Source: Saprospiraceae bacterium (GTDB lineage: Bacteria; Bacteroidota; Bacteroidia; Chitinophagales; Saprospiraceae). Taken from it: a stretch of 40,410 bases of DNA. Positions 18,401 through 27,786 of the stretch are shown one piece after another (position 1 is the stretch's first letter; every line of letters begins with the position of its first letter). Under the pieces are notes generated by a model, which saw nothing but the letters and a program-made list of their open reading frames with translations, was not told the DNA's origin and did not search any database. The stretch covers positions 1 through 40,410 of the forward strand of contig JADZFD010000027.1 of the NCBI GenBank assembly GCA_020850225.1, given 5' to 3'. Made by a program: the position numbers and the translations under genes.

Positions 18401-19413
18401 AAAAGTGCAAGATTTGCACCATTTGGGTTATTATTAAGCGTACCTACCATGATATCATTGCTATTAGGAATAGCATGGGCATTAGGTTTTAAAATAGTAC
18501 CCACCTTAATTTCAGGAAAAGTGATGCCCAACTTTGTAGTAAACTGCTGATCCACAAGTTCGGTCACGTAAAGGGCTTGTTTAGATGACACCCACGCAGA
18601 ACTATTGTCCCAGGTGGAAGCATCTGATGTAGTAGGAATCAAATTAGAATCCCAATTGTAAAACATATCGTTAAAGTTTTGAAAAACTTTTATTCTGTTA
18701 TCGTGGGAACTCAAATAACTGAGTCCATTGTCACTATAATTGTTTAATTGGACTGTACCATAGTTTCTTGTATTAGCTGAGAGCGGAATGAGCTGATTTT
18801 GCTTGATATATACTACACCATCAAGTGCATCTATATAAGCATCTTTGTACTCGATATCGGTATATTTGACTTTCCAAACCAACCTAAATTCCTTAGTAAA
18901 CCGATTAGTAATGATGAGTTCACTATTATATATCGAATCTGCAGTCAAAATACTCTTGAAAGCACTTACCGGTATTTCAGGCGTAGTGTCTGTTTCTATA
19001 TCAGTAAATAGATTAGGAGAAAATAGAGAAACTTTACCTGTATCTTCCGCTATCAGATACCCACCACTTTCTACTCGGATTCCTTTATAAAATTGTTGAT
19101 AATATTTATATTTCTTTTGAGCATTTAAGTAGCTGGTATTTTCTCTTTTTTTAGAAAAAGAAAATTCCGGTTTGATACTTAATAGTTGCAAAATATCCTT
19201 CTCTGTCACATAGCGGTCATGCTTTATATGAATAGTGCCATCAGCGTCTATTTTGTCAGCTATATCCTTCAATGGTGAAGGTACATTTTTCATAAAGCTA
19301 TTGGCATCCTCGTGGATAAATTCCGCTTTTTGAACCCTATTCTGACCAAAGGCACTTAAACCCCAAAATAAAAACAATAAGATGAACGACGAGTAAATTA
19401 AATGGTGCTTCAT
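15451..19413 (-). CDS. M4-family (thermolysin-like) metallopeptidase fused to a beta-helix, T9SS-exported
   Basis: A 1320-residue exported zinc peptidase. After a signal peptide (ending SAFGQ, about residue 24) comes an FTP-type propeptide (about 30-210). The catalytic domain (about 240-510) has HELGHH at 343-348; the third zinc ligand is the Glu of HEGLAD, 20 residues after the second His, exactly as in thermolysin (H142, H146, E166). SPHESSKAISHWFY fits the region of the catalytic His231. Residues about 540-900 are parallel beta-helix repeats (NosD-like, with short NNTF/GNTI turns). A helical, charged domain follows (about 1000-1220), then a T9SS sorting tail (VAPNPTDGYIRVDF). DNA coding the helical part (about 15800-16400) is clearly richer in GC than the rest. 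The first gene of a two-gene operon. Confidence 0.88.
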   Translation of the reverse strand: MKHHLIYSSFILLFLFWGLSAFGQNRVQKAEFIHEDANSFMKNVPSPLKDIADKIDADGTIHIKHDRYVTEKDILQLLSIKPEFSFSKKRENTSYLNAQKKYKYYQQFYKGIRVESGGYLIAEDTGKVSLFSPNLFTDIETDTTPEIPVSAFKSILTADSIYNSELIITNRFTKEFRLVWKVKYTDIEYKDAYIDALDGVVYIKQNQLIPLSANTRNYGTVQLNNYSDNGLSYLSSHDNRIKVFQNFNDMFYNWDSNLIPTTSDASTWDNSSAWVSSKQALYVTELVDQQFTTKLGITFPEIKVGTILKPNAHAIPNSNDIMVGTLNNNPNGANLALFDIIAHELGHHVVFTFIDYDPTYQNAVLHEGLADIIADYIENGILPSGTDWIMGNDDYDVKNFLDREHTSLYCFDPLTESPHESSKAISHWFYAITNGIQGSSIQPIGSIETSKNLALEALTRIVDPKAGIFHFKYQTMAVAKEMFGEHSSEYNSILNAWTRVCVDQQCTTNGQDLIITDYQSITQTRQYMGGNIIVESGGTLDILQSDIFLNDGKFIKIKSGGTLIIYSSKLNTCESQGAWNGIIIEEGGSVEFVNASIYNARTGIDIQGPLSSFQYDNVHIIGNSYSEVGLKFSSNGNYFYYKHNIKKLGDITGCQIGILSEYSSGIKVIRNADISYCHTAFNLHGDRNTIEHSNINDCYQGVFIDNGSYYIINNTTFDNCAYPVFIKNTFADISENTISGYFNTAINCEQSTVFIERNRIGSEIDLGSTGIRCYQSDGVIIADNSDIFANNGIKVLSTPGAVIAGNTIDIQTASTGIGIFTDLVDDGYITNNYIHVGYGFCPIFSRLTIDEEIINNHITFDQRSNIASAAFRGASNHGSKFSQNIIISPYNAPAVSLSNATYNTIVCNDIMAGMKGVEIKYNSDQHTIKGNILNTSKDIEIHSVIGPQPHHGNLFIGGTAEAIGLTQDELDLSKFTVNPNIAYHMPANPIPDNGSWFEIAYKPNPFNCTGVVIGPEAALVDSLCVYWSQLKRIRDTLPDRFFINVFHLLYRAQKDTVFRLPDCIRLDTVLTRLCGVSKAAEVFAALTRLDHSGSRSDTLRQYARQYVETSDASSKTTIRANMADVYRRHKTSILPSHLHQDSLRLDSLYTVIDEVACDSLIFQKWKAILKLYIQYKVRDSVRTEDRSEVLAYSRHCADRYGDAVYLARVMVATFSSEDFHLYDDCMVPLPVERIGGSVGDILQDVQVAPNPTDGYIRVDFSHPFTGKLFISDMTGKVYLTKTYHHVRNIELDLSTHAGMQFIQLLTDRGETRVYKVIVIK

Positions 19414-19533
19414 AATAAATCAATTTTAAGTATAGAAACAATATTCGAAGAGATTCAATACCAAATCCATGAATTAGAATGCTGGATGCAAATCACAAAT
19501 GCAACTTTTAATTAAACAATAAATTATCCATCA

Positions 19534-19541
19534 CAAATATA
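19534..19541 (-). promoter_or_regulatory. Putative Bacteroidota -7 element for the M4 peptidase operon
   Basis: On the minus strand TATATTTG matches TAnnTTTG exactly. A TTTAG lies 19 bases upstream in place of the usual -33 TTTG. The predicted leader is about 110 bases, long for this group. Confidence 0.4.
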
Positions 19542-19631
19542 GGATTTTCAAAATTAAATTCTAAAGTTTCGGAGATAAAATTCTGGTTTTTTCTTAAACT
19601 TTCACCTTTTAGATCGATTTGTTATGCACAC

Positions 19632-22346
19632 TTAGGCATCCTTATCATCTGCCGATTGCAATAAATCGTTTACCTTTGCATTGTCGGGTGATTTTTTTTG
19701 ATTCTTACTGGTAGAAATATCCGGTTGCTCATCATTATGTACAGGTTGAGAACCGAAGACGAATCCTTTGGCATCCGTGCTGACATAGATAGCATCACCT
19801 GCGACATATTTTCCACTCAGAATATCTTTAGCCAGCGCATTGACGATTTCACGCTGAATGACACGTGCCATTGGTCTGGCTCCAAATTCAGGTTCATAAC
19901 CTAAATCAGCCAGTAAGTTCATGGCAGTATCACTAAACTGAAGACTTATTTCCTGCTTGATGAGATTCCTGGTAAGCTTCTTAATCATTAATGAAGCGAT
20001 CTGTTTAATTTCCTCTTTGGTCAAAGGCATAAACATGATTTTCTCATCAATCCGGTTAAGAAACTCCGGACGCATATTCTCTTTGAGCATATTCAGAATT
20101 TCAATCTTCGTAGTTTCAATGATTTCTTCCCTGTGTTTATCACCTACAGCATCAAGATCTTCAAAATTTTCGAGTATCGTCTCACCACCCATGTTGGAAG
20201 TCATAATGATGATGGTATTTTTGAAATTGGCAATACGACCTTTATTGTCTGTCAACCGGCCATCATCCAGTACCTGCAATAAAATATTAAAGGTATCCGG
20301 GTGTGCTTTTTCAATTTCGTCAAGTAAAACAATGCTGTAAGGTCGGCGTCGTACTGCTTCTGTCAACTGTCCACCTTCATCATATCCTATATATCCCGGA
20401 GGCGCACCTATCAACCTGGAAACGGTATGTTTTTCCTGATATTCACTCATGTCAATACGGGTAATAGCCGATTCATCGTCAAAAATAACCTCTGCGAGTG
20501 CTTTTGCCAGTTCTGTTTTACCAACGCCTGTAGGTCCTAAAAACAAAAACGAACCGATGGGTTTTTTATCATCCTGAAGTCCTGCACGGCTTCTTCTTAC
20601 AGCATCTGAAACAGCAATAACGGCTTCATGCTGACCAATTAGACGTTTACCGATTTCTTCTTCAAGGTGCAATAGTTTTTCCTTTTCACTTTGCATCATT
20701 CTTGATACGGGTATCCCTGTCCACTTAGATATTACATCCGCTATATCGTCTGCAGTAACTTCTTCGTTTGTAAATCTGCTGTCTTCCGGTAATTGCTCCA
20801 GTTTTTCAGTAGCTACTTTCAGCATAGCTTCCTTTTCTTTCAGGTCTCCGTATCTGATCTTAGCTACTTTTTCATAGTCGCTTTCCCGCTCTGCTTTTTG
20901 TGCTGCATATTCAAGCTGATCGATTTCTTTACGGATTTTCTGGATGGTATCCACGATTTCCTTTTCTGATTTCCAGGCTGCTTTTACGCTGTCCAGTTTT
21001 TCTTTGAGATTGGCTATCTGTTCATTGATACTATTGAGTTTTTTAGTGTCATTCTCTTTTTTGATAAACTCTCTTTCAATTTCCAGCTGGCGCAATTTTC
21101 TTTCCAGTTCATCAACTGCTTCGGGTACTGAATCCAGTTCAAGACGTAGTTTTGCAGCCGCTTCATCTATCAGATCTATGGCTTTATCCGGCAATTTTCT
21201 ATCCGGTATATATCTGTGGGACAATTCAGCAGCAGCAATGAGTGCTTCATCCAATATGCCTATCTGATGGTAAACTTCGTATTTCTCCTGAATTCCTCTT
21301 AAAACGGAAATCGTATCTTCGACTGACGGTTCGTCAATGGTAACGGTTTGGAACCTTCTGACCAATGCCTTGTCATTTTCAAAATACTTTTGGTATTCAT
21401 CCAGTGTAGTAGCACCTATCGTTCTCAGTTCGCCACGTGCCAAAGCGGGTTTTAATATGTTGGCAGCATCCATGGCTCCCTGGCCACCACCTGTACCTAT
21501 CAGGGTATGTATTTCGTCAATAAATAATATCACCTCACCTTCCGAACCAATGACTTCATTGATTACACTCTTCAGCCTTTCTTCAAATTCACCCTTGTAC
21601 TTGGCACCTGCAACGAGAGCAGCCATATCGAGTGTGAAAATTTTCTTGGTTTTCAGGTTTTCAGGCACATCATGCTTGACGATTCTCCATGCAATACCTT
21701 CGACGATAGCCGTTTTTCCGACTCCGGGATCACCCAGCAAAATGGGGTTGTTCTTTTTTCTCCTTGACAAAATGTGCAGTATCCTCCTGATCTCTTCATC
21801 TCTGCCGATGATAGGATCCAGTTTTCCGCTCTCAGCCAGTTCATTCAGATCTACGGCATATTTTTTCAAAGCATTGTACTGATTTTCGGCATTCTGGTCG
21901 GTAACATTTCTGCCTTTTCTCAGTTCGCTGATAGCAGATTTTAAATTATCAACGGTCATTCCATGATTTTTGAGCAAAGAAGCAGTGCTGTCATTTCCCA
22001 TAAGGATACCCATTAATATCAACTCGATGGATATGTATTCATCACCAAAGTCTTTAAGCAGGTTTTTGGCTGCAGACAAGGCCTTATTAGCGTCATTAGT
22101 CAGATATTGTTTATCTGTACCTTCTACTTTAGGGTATTTTTCCAGTTCTATATTGATTTCTTTTTTTATCATGGGAATATTTACACCCACCTTATTAAAA
22201 AGAAATTCTGCAAGTTTATTGTCAGTATCAAAGATTCCTCTGACAAGATGTATGGTGTCCACGCTTTGCTGACCCAGGGCACCAGCAGCCTGCTGAGCCT
22301 TAAGAATCACTTCCTGTGCGTTGACAGTAAAATTATCGTATGTCAT
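19632..22346 (-). CDS. clpB: ATP-dependent disaggregase ClpB
   Basis: A cytosolic hexameric AAA+ chaperone that, with DnaK, extracts proteins from aggregates. The N-terminal Clp repeat domain (1-145) opens with the typical MTYDNFTVNAQEV. The first AAA+ module has Walker A GDPGVGKT (205-212) and Walker B LFIDEIHTL; the coiled-coil middle domain (about 410-525) marks ClpB rather than ClpA or ClpC. The second module has GPTGVGKT (604-611), VLLDEIEKAHPD and the sensor segment ARPMARVIQ. At 904 residues it is about 40 longer than usual, owing to a polar C-terminal tail after GFVFGSQ. No CIRCE-like operator is visible upstream. It is shielded from the upstream gene by a strong terminator. Confidence 0.95.
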   Translation of the reverse strand: MTYDNFTVNAQEVILKAQQAAGALGQQSVDTIHLVRGIFDTDNKLAEFLFNKVGVNIPMIKKEINIELEKYPKVEGTDKQYLTNDANKALSAAKNLLKDFGDEYISIELILMGILMGNDSTASLLKNHGMTVDNLKSAISELRKGRNVTDQNAENQYNALKKYAVDLNELAESGKLDPIIGRDEEIRRILHILSRRKKNNPILLGDPGVGKTAIVEGIAWRIVKHDVPENLKTKKIFTLDMAALVAGAKYKGEFEERLKSVINEVIGSEGEVILFIDEIHTLIGTGGGQGAMDAANILKPALARGELRTIGATTLDEYQKYFENDKALVRRFQTVTIDEPSVEDTISVLRGIQEKYEVYHQIGILDEALIAAAELSHRYIPDRKLPDKAIDLIDEAAAKLRLELDSVPEAVDELERKLRQLEIEREFIKKENDTKKLNSINEQIANLKEKLDSVKAAWKSEKEIVDTIQKIRKEIDQLEYAAQKAERESDYEKVAKIRYGDLKEKEAMLKVATEKLEQLPEDSRFTNEEVTADDIADVISKWTGIPVSRMMQSEKEKLLHLEEEIGKRLIGQHEAVIAVSDAVRRSRAGLQDDKKPIGSFLFLGPTGVGKTELAKALAEVIFDDESAITRIDMSEYQEKHTVSRLIGAPPGYIGYDEGGQLTEAVRRRPYSIVLLDEIEKAHPDTFNILLQVLDDGRLTDNKGRIANFKNTIIIMTSNMGGETILENFEDLDAVGDKHREEIIETTKIEILNMLKENMRPEFLNRIDEKIMFMPLTKEEIKQIASLMIKKLTRNLIKQEISLQFSDTAMNLLADLGYEPEFGARPMARVIQREIVNALAKDILSGKYVAGDAIYVSTDAKGFVFGSQPVHNDEQPDISTSKNQKKSPDNAKVNDLLQSADDKDA

Positions 22347-22435
22347 ATGTATATTTTATTTTACAATACTATATCAAAATATTTACCAATTTCAAATAAG
22401 TGACAATTTGTCGTATTCAACTGAATATTAATGAC

Positions 22436-22492
22436 AAAAAGTCTCAGAACAGGAGTGTATTAAATACTTTTTATCCTGTTCTGAGACTTTTT
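22436..22492 (-). terminator. Strong hairpin terminator of the HYR protein gene
   Basis: AAAAAGTCTCAGAACAGGA (22436-22454) and its perfect reverse complement (22474-22492) form a 19-bp stem; the 19-base loop contains a smaller palindrome GTATT-A-AATAC. The stem carries A5 at one foot and T5 at the other, so it could act on either strand. It lies 30 bases after the HYR gene stop and 90 bases before the clpB start. Confidence 0.92.
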
Positions 22493-22522
22493 CATGTATG
22501 ATCAATCAACATATTTATACTT

Positions 22523-25500
22523 CTATTCTATCCTCAGCAACTTGATTACCTGGTCGAATTCCCTGGATTTTATTTTGCAGTAAAATACACCCAACCGGCC
22601 TTTTAGCTGACTGTTGCTGATTGTAATCCTGTTAAGACCAGCAGGTAAGTTTTGGATTTCAGATGAAATCATCCTACCTTCTGCATCGTAAATCGTTACT
22701 GTAATATTATCAGACATTGTCTGTCTCAATTCAATGACTGTTTCTTCATTGAATGGATTGGGTTTGTTTTGTAGAAGGTATGTCTGTTGATTAGAAGCTG
22801 CATTTCTGAATTGTAACAGTAATGGTAATATTTCCAAATCTGAATTATATAGTTCAGCATGCAGTTTATTTCCGGATATTTGGATTGCATCCTGACTGAT
22901 TATATTTTTCTTAGGTAAAGCAATAACATTGAATAAAACATCACCTTCCTTAAGGGTCAATTCCTGAGATGTATTGAAGGATATATTGACGAATGAACGA
23001 CCTTTTTCAGTAAAATAATGGATATTTTCCTGTCTTAGTGGTAGTTTTTCGGCTTCTATTCCCCTGAAGTCGATATCATTATGCAACTCAATAGTAAACT
23101 GCAGCCCGGTAATTGACAGATTTCTGTCAATACTAAATGGTATATCTGTAAGAATGTTGGATTTGAGCCCGGTATTTTCTACTATCATCCATGTACTGAC
23201 ATCAGCCCGGGATTGTAGCTGACCAGAAAGATCTGCGGAAACTGTACCATTGACATCACCGGTTTTAATGGCTATGAAATCAGAAGCATTCATATTATGT
23301 TCTACATTCTCATACAACAGGTTGTCTTTAAAGAACCATGGATTTTCCGGATTTTCAAATGCATAATGTGCATCAACAAATTTCCATGGATCACTTTTAC
23401 TGAATTTATCGGTAATTCCCAAAATCATTTTGCGTAATTCTGTCAAATCGGATGCTGTAACTGAATTGCTGTTATTGACATCAGCGGCTATGATTTTATA
23501 GGGCGATTTCAGTGTTTCGATACCCAGGATATGTCTTTGTATCATTACGAGATCCAGCGTGGTAATACCTGTCAGTGGCTTGTCTTCTTTTGCAGGTTTT
23601 AACTGATAGTCATTAAACATTTCCAGACCGTCAAATGCATAGGTGCCATCTGTTTTGGTCATTTTATTACCTTCTGTTTCGCCACCTTCGATGACTATTT
23701 TTACATCAGAAATGCTGGCTTTTTCTTCAGTATATACGGACCCTTCGATGACGATTTTTCCGGATGAACTGCATACATTCTGATTGTCCTGAACGTGCAG
23801 ATTCGTAACTGTCATGGATTGGTTTCCTTCCAGGTCTGTCACCCATAATTCAATCCTTCGATTACCTAAACTGTCACATGTAAACACACGTTGGGTATCG
23901 TTAATATCAGATGAAAACGAATATTTAAGCTTGTTGGCAGGTGTACAGTTGTCAGAACTTTCACGATTGAAATCTTTAGCCCATATAGTTCCAATGCCAG
24001 GATACATCAAATTCATAGCCAATCCATTGATGGCTACAGGAGTTGGTGCCTTACAATCCTTTACCGTAAATAAGAAGGAACACTGCGCCGTATTTCCACA
24101 ACCGTCAGTTGCTTCCCATGTCATTTTATGCTTCCCTATCGGATAGTTTTTTGTAACAGTAGCTCCTGTACCGCTGTAGTCGGGTGCTCCTCCATTATTA
24201 TCTATATCTATTTTATATTTCCAGCGAATAATGACCGGAATGCAGTCATCTGTTCCTGAGGCATTGAATGTTACCGAATTGGCTGTACATCCATTGCCCG
24301 TGCAGATAATCGTATCCCTGCAAACTTTTGGGTTAATGACTGGTGGAATAGTATTCTTAATATAAATGTTCTGAACAAAAGTCCATTTACCAGGAGAATT
24401 GGGTTCGTTTTTTCTGTACTGGCACCAATCCAAAACTGTCCATGAACGGCGTATGGCCTTACAATACAGAGGATGGTCAAATGAAAGATCTTCATATGAT
24501 GCAGCTGCCATACTGCAATTATCATTATTGATATCCGGTCTTCCTGTTAATGAAGGATCAGGAGCAGAACTACTGCAATCGCTGACTTCTACACTTTCTT
24601 TTGGCCATGTTATATCCGTTACATCCATAGGATCTGCATCAATTACATAGATAGTCTGTGTATATGTAACTGTATTTCCAGCCTTATCTGTTATGACAAA
24701 ATCCCTGAATATCTTACCAGTTTTGCACATGGATAATGCATTCCGGTAGGATGATGTAACGACTGCATCCGGACAGTTATCAGTATATACGCCATCTTTA
24801 CCTGCATTACCTGAAGGTGGATAATAGCTATTGGGATCACTGATTATGATATCCTGCCGATCACTTTCCCGGACTACAAACGTACCGAAATCACTTAAAT
24901 CATTCAGATTTAGCGGATATTCACAACTTACGGAAATGTCCGGTAATGGCGTACTAATAACAGGAGGTTTTTTATCCTGAACAACTACGGATGTCATGCA
25001 TTCTGTATAATTGTTGTATTTATCATACACCCTTATTATTATGGTAATTGTATCATTTACATCATCACAGCAAAACTGAACATAATTGCCAAAATCATCT
25101 GGTGTACTTCCTCCGCATATATTACCCATTCTTCTTACCTGATATGTCAACGGGCCACCGCAGTTGTCACTGGCTTCCTTAATAAAACCGGATGCCGGCA
25201 ATTCCGGATCATCAACGATAGATATAAATCTGGGATCCTTACATACGATATTGGGACCCGTTTTATCTTTGGCTGTAACTGTAGCTGTACATGTAGCTGT
25301 ATTACCTGCATTATCTGTAACTGTAAATGTGAAAATGTGAAGCTGACCATGAGAGGATACCATAAATGTGCCCGGAGCAGGTGATTGTACAACACGCTGA
25401 ATACTACAGTTGTCAGATACGGTTACATCTTTGGTTAAATCAGGTACAGTGAGATTACAGTTTTCATTCAGAGATACCTCGATATTTCCCGGACAATTGA

Positions 25501-27529
25501 TCGTCGGTTTTTCAAGATCCTGAACAGTAATCGTCTGTGAACATGTAGCCGTATTACCACTTGCGTCCGTAACAGTCCATACTACTATATTACTACCAAC
25601 CGGGAAAGCAGTTGATGTAGTAACAGTGGCATTATGGAAGGTTGCAACCGGATTGCCTGCACTGCAATTGTCCGTTACCAATGCAATGCCTAAATTTACA
25701 TTTGTAGCATAACATACACCCGGATTGGAGTTAACCGTAATATTGGGTGGACAGGTAATGGTGGGTTTTTCACGATCCTGAACGGTAACCGTCTGTGAAC
25801 ATGTAGCCGAATTACCGCTTGCATCCGTAACAGTCCATACTACTGTATTACTACCAACCGGGAAGGCGGTCGATGAAGTCACAGTGACATTATTGAAGGT
25901 TGCAACCGGATTGCCTGCACTGCAATTGTCCGTTACCACAGCAATGCCTAAATTTACATTCGTAGCATAACATAGACCTGGATTGGTATTGACCGTAATA
26001 TTGGGTGGACAGGTAATTGTCGGTTTTTCAAGATCTTCAACGGTAATTGTTTGTGAGCAGGTTGCTGTATTCCCTCCTAAGTCCGTGACTGTCCATATTA
26101 CAGTATTGACACCTAAGGGAAATTGCGTATTACCAGTTATGGGTACTCCGTTCAACGTGGATACCAATGGATCGATTATAAGACAATTGTCCTGAACCGT
26201 CGGTGTACCCAAACCAACATTTGTAGCATAACAAACGCCTGCATCAACATCAACTGTAATGGATGGAGGACAGGAAATGGTAGGTGGAGTAATATCTCTG
26301 ACCGTTACTACCGATGTACAGGTACTGGAATTTCCACATACATCTGTTACTGTTAAAACAATTGTAACCTGTCCGCCTGCTGCCACATCATTGCAACCAA
26401 AGAACAGATTGCGGTCAGCCGTAAAAGTTAAAGGACCACCACAGTTATCTGAACTGCCATTATCCAGAGAGTCGGCATCTATACTTACCATTCCTGTTGG
26501 TTCAAGATTGACGGTTATATCCTTACATATTGCTATAGGAGGAACATTATCATTAATGAATATAGTTTGAAAGCAAGTGTCCCGGTTACCGGTAGTATCG
26601 GCAATCGTATAGTATCTGTGTATATTGACCTTGTTAGGACACGTTTGTGTGATAATACTGTCTTTAATAAACTTAAAAGATGTACTGTCCAGTGCTGTAT
26701 CGTCAGTTACCGTACCTCCGGCAAGTATAAATGCTTCCAAATCGGGGTATGACTGTGGTGGTGAACACGTTACTTTTATGGTATCCGGGCAAGTAATTAC
26801 CGGCGGTGTATTGTCAAATACGGTAATACTCATACAGCATTCAGCTGTATTACCTGACAGATCGGTAGCTGTCCAGCATACCACTGTGGTTCCCAATGGA
26901 TAGTCACCGGATGCATCATCCGGGTCAGAGCTATAAGGTGAATTATGGGTAAAAGTAATCAGATTATCTGCTGTACAGTTGTCTGAGGCTGTGGGTTTAT
27001 CTATATCCACATGTGTATAGCCGCTTTGCATGGCTCCTCCTGCAATGTTACCTATCGATACATCAGCAGGACATACTATTTCAGGTTCTTTTTTTTCTGT
27101 GATATTAATATTTGGAATGCAAATGGCAGATGTTGTAGTACCATTACTGCATACTTCTGTTACATTCCAGAAAAGTTGATAATTACCAACTTGCCAAAAC
27201 CCAAGATCAATAGTCGCCGGATATGGCTGAGTCAGTGTATCAATTGTTCCGTTTGGCAGCGTATAGGACAGAAAAGTTATTGAACAGGTAATACTGCCAA
27301 CATTGACTGAAGTTGGAACATCAACAATTACGTGTGCTACACAATTGGTATCTGCTTCCAAATTCAGGGAACTTGGACATACAATAGCATCCGGAGATAC
27401 CAAAGATGTTGAAACATCTGTTTTTTCAGATAAAATAACTTTGAATAAATGGGATTTTTGGTTTATACTGTATAGCAGGCCGGTTATAGTCATGGCTGAT
27501 ATAAGCAATACTAGAATTCTTCGGTTCAT
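22523..27529 (-). CDS. Giant HYR-repeat surface protein with dockerin-like module and T9SS signal
   Basis: A 1668-residue exported protein. After an N-terminal membrane or signal segment (about 4-22) come about thirteen Ig-like HYR-type units, each opening with a PxIxCP motif and ending near TDxxGNxxxC. Units 500-585 and 586-671 are near-identical 86-residue copies. Then follow a carboxypeptidase-regulatory-like sandwich (about 1255-1310), a dockerin-like pair (about 1318-1375, AADVNNSNSVTASDL), a W-rich linker ending DFIAIKTGDVNG (about 1417), a cohesin-like domain (about 1445-1560) and a T9SS type A tail (NKPNPFNEETVIEL, then KLLRIE at the end). Many paired Cys suggest disulfides outside the cell. 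Probably an adhesin or structural surface protein; no catalytic motif is seen. It has its own terminator. Confidence 0.88.
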   Translation of the reverse strand: MNRRILVLLISAMTITGLLYSINQKSHLFKVILSEKTDVSTSLVSPDAIVCPSSLNLEADTNCVAHVIVDVPTSVNVGSITCSITFLSYTLPNGTIDTLTQPYPATIDLGFWQVGNYQLFWNVTEVCSNGTTTSAICIPNINITEKKEPEIVCPADVSIGNIAGGAMQSGYTHVDIDKPTASDNCTADNLITFTHNSPYSSDPDDASGDYPLGTTVVCWTATDLSGNTAECCMSITVFDNTPPVITCPDTIKVTCSPPQSYPDLEAFILAGGTVTDDTALDSTSFKFIKDSIITQTCPNKVNIHRYYTIADTTGNRDTCFQTIFINDNVPPIAICKDITVNLEPTGMVSIDADSLDNGSSDNCGGPLTFTADRNLFFGCNDVAAGGQVTIVLTVTDVCGNSSTCTSVVTVRDITPPTISCPPSITVDVDAGVCYATNVGLGTPTVQDNCLIIDPLVSTLNGVPITGNTQFPLGVNTVIWTVTDLGGNTATCSQTITVEDLEKPTITCPPNITVNTNPGLCYATNVNLGIAVVTDNCSAGNPVATFNNVTVTSSTAFPVGSNTVVWTVTDASGNSATCSQTVTVQDREKPTITCPPNITVNSNPGVCYATNVNLGIALVTDNCSAGNPVATFHNATVTTSTAFPVGSNIVVWTVTDASGNTATCSQTITVQDLEKPTINCPGNIEVSLNENCNLTVPDLTKDVTVSDNCSIQRVVQSPAPGTFMVSSHGQLHIFTFTVTDNAGNTATCTATVTAKDKTGPNIVCKDPRFISIVDDPELPASGFIKEASDNCGGPLTYQVRRMGNICGGSTPDDFGNYVQFCCDDVNDTITIIIRVYDKYNNYTECMTSVVVQDKKPPVISTPLPDISVSCEYPLNLNDLSDFGTFVVRESDRQDIIISDPNSYYPPSGNAGKDGVYTDNCPDAVVTSSYRNALSMCKTGKIFRDFVITDKAGNTVTYTQTIYVIDADPMDVTDITWPKESVEVSDCSSSAPDPSLTGRPDINNDNCSMAAASYEDLSFDHPLYCKAIRRSWTVLDWCQYRKNEPNSPGKWTFVQNIYIKNTIPPVINPKVCRDTIICTGNGCTANSVTFNASGTDDCIPVIIRWKYKIDIDNNGGAPDYSGTGATVTKNYPIGKHKMTWEATDGCGNTAQCSFLFTVKDCKAPTPVAINGLAMNLMYPGIGTIWAKDFNRESSDNCTPANKLKYSFSSDINDTQRVFTCDSLGNRRIELWVTDLEGNQSMTVTNLHVQDNQNVCSSSGKIVIEGSVYTEEKASISDVKIVIEGGETEGNKMTKTDGTYAFDGLEMFNDYQLKPAKEDKPLTGITTLDLVMIQRHILGIETLKSPYKIIAADVNNSNSVTASDLTELRKMILGITDKFSKSDPWKFVDAHYAFENPENPWFFKDNLLYENVEHNMNASDFIAIKTGDVNGTVSADLSGQLQSRADVSTWMIVENTGLKSNILTDIPFSIDRNLSITGLQFTIELHNDIDFRGIEAEKLPLRQENIHYFTEKGRSFVNISFNTSQELTLKEGDVLFNVIALPKKNIISQDAIQISGNKLHAELYNSDLEILPLLLQFRNAASNQQTYLLQNKPNPFNEETVIELRQTMSDNITVTIYDAEGRMISSEIQNLPAGLNRITISNSQLKGRLGVFYCKIKSREFDQVIKLLRIE
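25517..26032 (-). repeat. Two near-identical tandem 258-bp HYR units
   Basis: 25775-26032 codes for residues 500-585 (LEKPTITCPPN to TVTVQD) and 25517-25774 for 586-671 (REKPTITCPPN to TITVQD). The copies differ at only about ten of 86 residues and are also very similar in DNA, unlike the other HYR units, which points to recent duplication or gene conversion. Confidence 0.85.
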
Positions 27530-27786
27530 GGCAAATTTGTTTACTCATTAATAATATCAAGTTGTGTTTTTGGGTGGGACCAACCAGTATTATGTCGATA
27601 TTATTTGTAAAACAAAGATTGTACCAATTTTATGTATATTTAAAATATTTAATATGTATAAATTATTTTTATGATTTATACCTGCAATATAATGCTGAAA
27701 AGATATAAAAAATATATGAAAATGGACTGTCTGTATTTTGAAGGAAAATTTCTAATTGAATATTATTTATGCTCTGATAAAGCAAA

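Noticed and set aside
20944-21882. Long plus-strand open frames opposite clpB (for example 21337-21882)
   Set aside because: These are antisense shadows of a clear clpB gene with no family features of their own.
25517-26032. The 258-bp HYR repeats as a CRISPR-like or mobile repeat
   Set aside because: They are in frame, encode an 86-residue domain and have no spacers or inverted ends.
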